Assembly (NCBI RefSeq): GCF_013280495.1
Contig: NZ_JABSSX010000005.1
Coordinates: forward strand, 1 to 64,000
DNA from: Brevibacterium permense
Lineage (GTDB): Bacteria; Actinomycetota; Actinomycetes; Actinomycetales; Brevibacteriaceae
Direction of reading: 5' to 3'
Length of the DNA stretch: 64,000 nucleotides
Every line of letters starts with the position of its first letter. Positions within the stretch are counted from its first letter, which is position 1. Below, piece after piece: positions 60,841 to 64,000 of the stretch. The position numbers and the translations under genes were made by a program. Below the pieces are notes generated by a model, which did no database searches, had not been told where the DNA came from, and saw nothing but the letters and a program-made list of their open reading frames with translations.

Positions 60841-60961
60841 AGCGACCCAACCGTCATTTCGATGAGGATTCCGACGAAATAACGAGACGCGTAGCAGCTT
60901 GCCACAGTGTCACATCGCAGGTCAGCCGGGCATGCCGCTGACAAGTTCGGCGAGATCCTAC

Positions 60962-60995
60962 ACCTGTCGGCCCCGGAAACTCGAGGCCGACAGGT
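60962..60995 (-). terminator. Terminator of the ABC transporter operon
   Basis: ACCTGTCGGCC (60962-60972) pairs perfectly with 60985-60995 around CCGGAAACTCGA. It lies 46 bp beyond the stop of the ATPase gene on the minus strand. Confidence 0.7.
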
Positions 60996-61040
60996 CAGCT
61001 GGCTATCTTTGCTCCGGCAGGTTCGGAACACAACATACGC

Positions 61041-61847
61041 TCAGAGCACCGACGCGAGGAACTCCTTCGTTCTCGGGTGCCGGGGATTGGTGATCAGCTC
61101 AGCCGCGGGACCCTCCTCAACGATCACCCCACCGTCCATGAACACCACACGATCGGCCATCTCGCGAGCAAAGTTCATTTCGTGCGTGACAACGACCATC
61201 GTCATTCCCGTTCGAGCGAGATCCTTCATCACTTTCAAGACCTCACCGACCAGTTCGGGGTCCAGCGCACTTGTCGGCTCGTCGAAGAGCATGAGTGAGG
61301 GCTCCATGCACAGAGCTCTGGCAATAGCGACACGCTGCTGCTGACCCCCTGAGAGTTGGCGCGGATAGTGTTGCGCCTTCTCCGCGAGTCCGACCTGCTC
61401 AAGTAAACGCATCGCTCGCTCACGCACCACAGACTTCTTCTGCCGCAGGGCGACGGTCGGAGCTTCCATAATGTTTTCAAGAACGGTCATATGCGGGAAC
61501 AGATTGAAGTGTTGGAAGACCATTCCGATCTTCGTCCGGCTCCTGCAGACCTGTGCGTAGGACTGTTCGCGCAGCCTGTCGCCCTTCATCTCATAGCCGA
61601 CTACCCGACCAGCGACCCACATGATTCCGTCGTCTACAGTCTCCAAGTGATTCATACACCGCAGGAATGTGCTCTTCCCGGAGCCGGACGGCCCAATTAG
61701 GCAGACCACTTCACCGGCGGCGACTTCGAGGTCGATGCCTTTGAGTACATCATTTCGGCCATAGCTTTTGTGGATGGCATCGGCCCAGATCATCCGGTTC
61801 GATCCCGAGGCAGCCTGAGCCTCTGCAGGTTCCGCTTGCATCGTCAT
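61041..61847 (-). CDS. Amino-acid ABC transporter ATP-binding protein
   Basis: The 268-residue product is a GlnQ/HisP-type ATPase. Walker A is GPSGSGKST at residues 52-60, with Q-loop [16 protein letters not shown], signature [15 protein letters not shown] and Walker [15 protein letters not shown]. The switch histidine is in [13 protein letters not shown]. The insertion [19 protein letters not shown] between Walker A and the Q-loop is typical of the polar amino-acid subfamily. Its start overlaps the permease stop by 4 bp (ATGA), so it is coupled and last in the operon. Confidence 0.93.
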   Translation of the reverse strand: MTMQAEPAEAQAASGSNRMIWADAIHKSYGRNDVLKGIDLEVAAGEVVCLIGPSGSGKSTFLRCMNHLETVDDGIMWVAGRVVGYEMKGDRLREQSYAQVCRSRTKIGMVFQHFNLFPHMTVLENIMEAPTVALRQKKSVVRERAMRLLEQVGLAEKAQHYPRQLSGGQQQRVAIARALCMEPSLMLFDEPTSALDPELVGEVLKVMKDLARTGMTMVVVTHEMNFAREMADRVVFMDGGVIVEEGPAAELITNPRHPRTKEFLASVL

Positions 61848-62803
61848 CGGCTGTTCTCCTGATCGGTTTTGGTGGAAACGGGCAGACGTCGGTCGTGAAC
61901 TCGAAAGAGATACGCAATCTTCTGCAACGGAGTCGGCGGCAACTCGCGCTGTGAACCGCGGGCGAAGTGCCGTTCGAGGTAGTACTGCCCTATCGACAAG
62001 ACCGTCGTCACGACGATGTACCAGAGGCTCGCGACGATGAGCAGCGGGATCGTATCGAATGTACGTGCATAGATCACCTGCGCCGAATAGAGCACTTCGG
62101 GCACGGCCAAGACGCTGACCAGCGAGGTGGTCTTGAGCATTCCGATCGTCTCATTGCCAGTCGGCGGGATGATGACACGCATCGCTTGCGGCAACACGAT
62201 CCGACGCAGTGTGTGGAATCGGTTGATCCCCAACGCCCCAGCGGCTTCGACTTGGCCGCTGTCGACTGACAACAGGCCTGCCCGTACGATTTCAGACATG
62301 TAGGCTCCCTGGTTGAGGCCCAGCCCGAGAATAGCAGCGAACATCGGGGTAATGACGGCGTTAGCGTCGAACTGAAGGCCGAGAATCCCCAGATTGATGG
62401 TCGGATACAGAGCCGCAAGGTTGTACCAGAACAGAAGCTGGACGAGCACAGGTGTTCCCCGGAAGAAGTACACGTAGGCGGCGGCGGCCATACGCACGAC
62501 GGGGTTGGGCGAGAGACGCATGACCGCCAGGATCACTCCCAGCGCCATACCTATAACCATGCTGATAACGGTCAGTTCGAGCGTGATCAGGAGCCCCCGC
62601 GCAGTGGAGAAGTCCGTGAAGTAGTAGGCCACCACCGGCCAGCCGAAGCGATCGTTGGTGAATACCGAATAGAGGACGAGGGCGACGAGGGCCAGCAGCA
62701 CTCCAGCCGCGATCCAGCGCCCCGGATGCTTGGCCTTGACGATCGTGAAACCGTCAGAGGACCGACTGCTCTTGCCAAATGTTGAAGTGGTCAGAGTTGA
62801 CAT
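61844..62803 (-). CDS. Amino-acid ABC transporter permease (HisM/GlnP-type)
   Basis: The 319-residue product has an extended N-terminal region with a separate first helix (about residues 30-50, [19 protein letters not shown]), then a five-helix BPD core. The start [20 protein letters not shown] and the cytoplasmic EAA loop [20 protein letters not shown], which docks to the ATPase, are typical. A charged C-terminal tail follows. As the only permease gene it probably forms a homodimer. It lies 38 bp downstream of the binding-protein gene and overlaps the ATPase gene. Confidence 0.92.
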   Translation of the reverse strand: MSTLTTSTFGKSSRSSDGFTIVKAKHPGRWIAAGVLLALVALVLYSVFTNDRFGWPVVAYYFTDFSTARGLLITLELTVISMVIGMALGVILAVMRLSPNPVVRMAAAAYVYFFRGTPVLVQLLFWYNLAALYPTINLGILGLQFDANAVITPMFAAILGLGLNQGAYMSEIVRAGLLSVDSGQVEAAGALGINRFHTLRRIVLPQAMRVIIPPTGNETIGMLKTTSLVSVLAVPEVLYSAQVIYARTFDTIPLLIVASLWYIVVTTVLSIGQYYLERHFARGSQRELPPTPLQKIAYLFRVHDRRLPVSTKTDQENSR

Positions 62804-62841
62804 CTTTGCTCCGTAATTCCGAGATCGGACACCGTGCCGTC

Positions 62842-63783
62842 TCAGTCAGTGATGGCCGAATGGTCTAGCACCTCTTCGGGTGAGATCTTCGCGCTGTCAG
62901 GAATGTGCCATTTGGCATTGATCTGGTCATAGACAGGACTGTCGATCACCTGCTTGGCAGCTTCGGCGACCGGCGCGGTCAGCGCACCGCCCTTTGGCAG
63001 GGCGATCGCAGTGGGCTGAGGGTCGTATTCTGGGCCGGGGGCCAGTTCGAATTCGTTGTTCGCAAGCAGTCCCTGGTAGGTCAGCGAGATGCTGTCCGCG
63101 CAGGTTCCGTCGACGCGACCTGCGGTGAGCGCGAGATTCGCGTCCGACTGAGTCGGATACATGTGGACATCGATCTCCGGCTTGCCCGCCTCTTCGCATT
63201 CAGCGGACAGGTCGGGCAGTTGGGTGAGAGCCTGCAGTGTGCCCATCTGGACCGCGACCTTCTTTCCGCAGACGGACTGGTCGGTCAACGACAGCTCCTC
63301 AGGGTTCCCTGCCGCAACCGCCAACCCGCTGCCACCTGCGAGGTAGCTGGCGAAGTCGACTTTCTCCAGTCGTTCAGCAGTGACCCCGTAAGCCGAGATA
63401 CTGAGGTCGTACTTGCCCGACGAAAGGCCAGGGAGCGTTGTGTCGAAGTTCGCAGCGATGAAACGAGGCTCTGCGCCGAGGACCTGTGCGACCGCCGTTG
63501 CGAAATCGATGTCCCACCCGATGATCGTCGTGTTGTCGTCGTTATAGTACTCAAAAGGCGGGTAGGTGGGATCAGTGCCGATGAGCAGCCGACCGTTCTG
63601 CTGATACTTATCCGGAAGCGCAGCCTGCAGGCGGGGGTCAGCGGGCATATCGACGACGGTGACCGACATATCCATCGGCGCCTCAGGGACATTCCCATGG
63701 TGCCCTTGCAGACCACATCCGGTGACGCCCAGCAGCGCAAATGCAACGATGGACCTGCCGATCGACCGCCTCGCGAATCTCAT
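62842..63783 (-). CDS. Extracellular solute-binding lipoprotein, SBP family 3
   Basis: The 313-residue product has a lipobox GVTGC with cysteine at residue 23, so it is a membrane-anchored binding protein. The family-3 fold is visible in GRLLIGTDPTYPPFEYYNDD (about residues 65-84), GWDIDFATAVAQVLG and the second-lobe VAVQMGTLQALTQL. The ligand-binding arginine/aspartate region is in TAGRVDGTCADSISLTYQGL. Such proteins bind polar amino acids, ectoine or opines. Its ATG overlaps the stop of the upstream deacylase gene (ATGA), tying uptake to that enzyme. Confidence 0.92.
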   Translation of the reverse strand: MRFARRSIGRSIVAFALLGVTGCGLQGHHGNVPEAPMDMSVTVVDMPADPRLQAALPDKYQQNGRLLIGTDPTYPPFEYYNDDNTTIIGWDIDFATAVAQVLGAEPRFIAANFDTTLPGLSSGKYDLSISAYGVTAERLEKVDFASYLAGGSGLAVAAGNPEELSLTDQSVCGKKVAVQMGTLQALTQLPDLSAECEEAGKPEIDVHMYPTQSDANLALTAGRVDGTCADSISLTYQGLLANNEFELAPGPEYDPQPTAIALPKGGALTAPVAEAAKQVIDSPVYDQINAKWHIPDSAKISPEEVLDHSAITD

Positions 63784-64000
63784 TTCAACCCCTCGGGCGC
63801 ATCGATTCGACGAGCGATGTGCATGACGAAGCTACCGCGCGTTACGAGTGTCGGGTGACGAACCACCGCGACCACACCGTCGACTTCGGCACGATGCTCG
63901 ACCGGTGTTCGATGCGGATCGTCAACCGAGTACACCAGAGCGACGATATCGCCCTGGAGTACCTCGTCGCCGAGGCCGACGAGCGGTTCGACGAGACCCG
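63780..64000 (-). CDS. AstE/AspA-type deacylase (DoeB-like), C-terminal part, truncated by window edge
   Basis: The minus strand is open from the window end to a TGA at 63780-63782. The 72 visible residues (GLVEPLVGLGDEVLQGDIVA, VYSVDDPHRTPVEHRAEVDG and VVAVVRHPTLVTRGSFVMHI) are the C-terminal beta-domain of zinc deacylases of the succinylglutamate desuccinylase/aspartoacylase family. This family includes DoeB, which deacetylates N-acetyl-diaminobutyrate in ectoine breakdown. The zinc-binding half lies beyond the window. The stop overlaps the start of the binding-protein gene (ATGA). With a polar amino-acid ABC transporter downstream, uptake and deacylation of an N-acyl amino acid is the likely theme; the exact substrate is open. 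Confidence 0.75.
   Translation of the reverse strand, partial: GLVEPLVGLGDEVLQGDIVALVYSVDDPHRTPVEHRAEVDGVVAVVRHPTLVTRGSFVMHIARRIDAPEGLK

Overview
The window is chromosomal DNA of a high-GC actinobacterium. The evidence is the dnaK-grpE-dnaJ-hspR operon with HAIR-type operators, a GTP-type PEP carboxykinase, a bacterial proteasome activator (Bpa) homologue, LPXTG wall proteins, an LCP protein and frequent GTG/TTG starts with 4-bp start/stop overlaps. The gene content fits Micrococcales, most likely Brevibacterium or a close relative; the genus is an inference from overall resemblance, not a database result.

Layout. 1-3.3 kb is a decaying stretch: the end of an IS30-family transposase, a GNAT acetyltransferase with an in-frame stop, intact argG, and a DNA-alkylation-repair pseudogene. 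3.5-9.1 kb holds a DASS anion permease, two unrecognised membrane proteins, tRNA-Arg(ACG) and pckG. 9.5-11.2 kb is a Pit phosphate transporter with a small membrane partner. 11.5-17.5 kb looks like beta-alanine/semialdehyde catabolism (class III aminotransferase, CoA-acylating semialdehyde dehydrogenase, divergent PucR-type regulator), followed by an Ldh2-type oxidoreductase. 17.7-24.3 kb is envelope-related: an OmpA-like protein with a lipoprotein partner, tRNA-Ser(GCT), and a large LCP protein overlapping an FAD/NAD(P)-binding protein. 24.8-31 kb is an export module: YhgE/Pip protein plus an MMPL transporter fused to a degenerate ABC ATPase-like domain, divergent from a TetR regulator. 31-36 kb has an internally duplicated unknown protein, a C45-type amidohydrolase, an MBL hydrolase and an APC permease.

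36.1-37.4 kb is the most unusual stretch: one MOSC-domain gene lies between two copies of a 107-bp hairpin repeat, all enclosed by tRNA-Ser(TGA) and a second copy of that tRNA's 3' end and terminator, as expected of a small integrated cassette. 37.5-48.4 kb is mostly core: a maltokinase-like protein with lost catalytic motifs, ilvA, a quinone oxidoreductase, a bpa operon, two HAD phosphatases, serS and a diacylglycerol kinase. 48.6-52.4 kb encodes two paralogous LPRTG wall-anchored proteins with matching upstream elements. 52.5-57.9 kb has a DUF1206 membrane protein and the heat-shock operon. 58.3-64 kb has glutaminase, a UvrA-like pseudogene and an amino-acid ABC transporter whose first visible gene is the end of an AstE/DoeB-like deacylase.

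Across the window there are at least two families of long, nearly perfect intergenic hairpins and many copies of an 11-mer, CGCCGAGGCGG, in coding and non-coding DNA. These, the MOSC cassette and the MMPL-pseudoABC module are the best candidates for undescribed biology.
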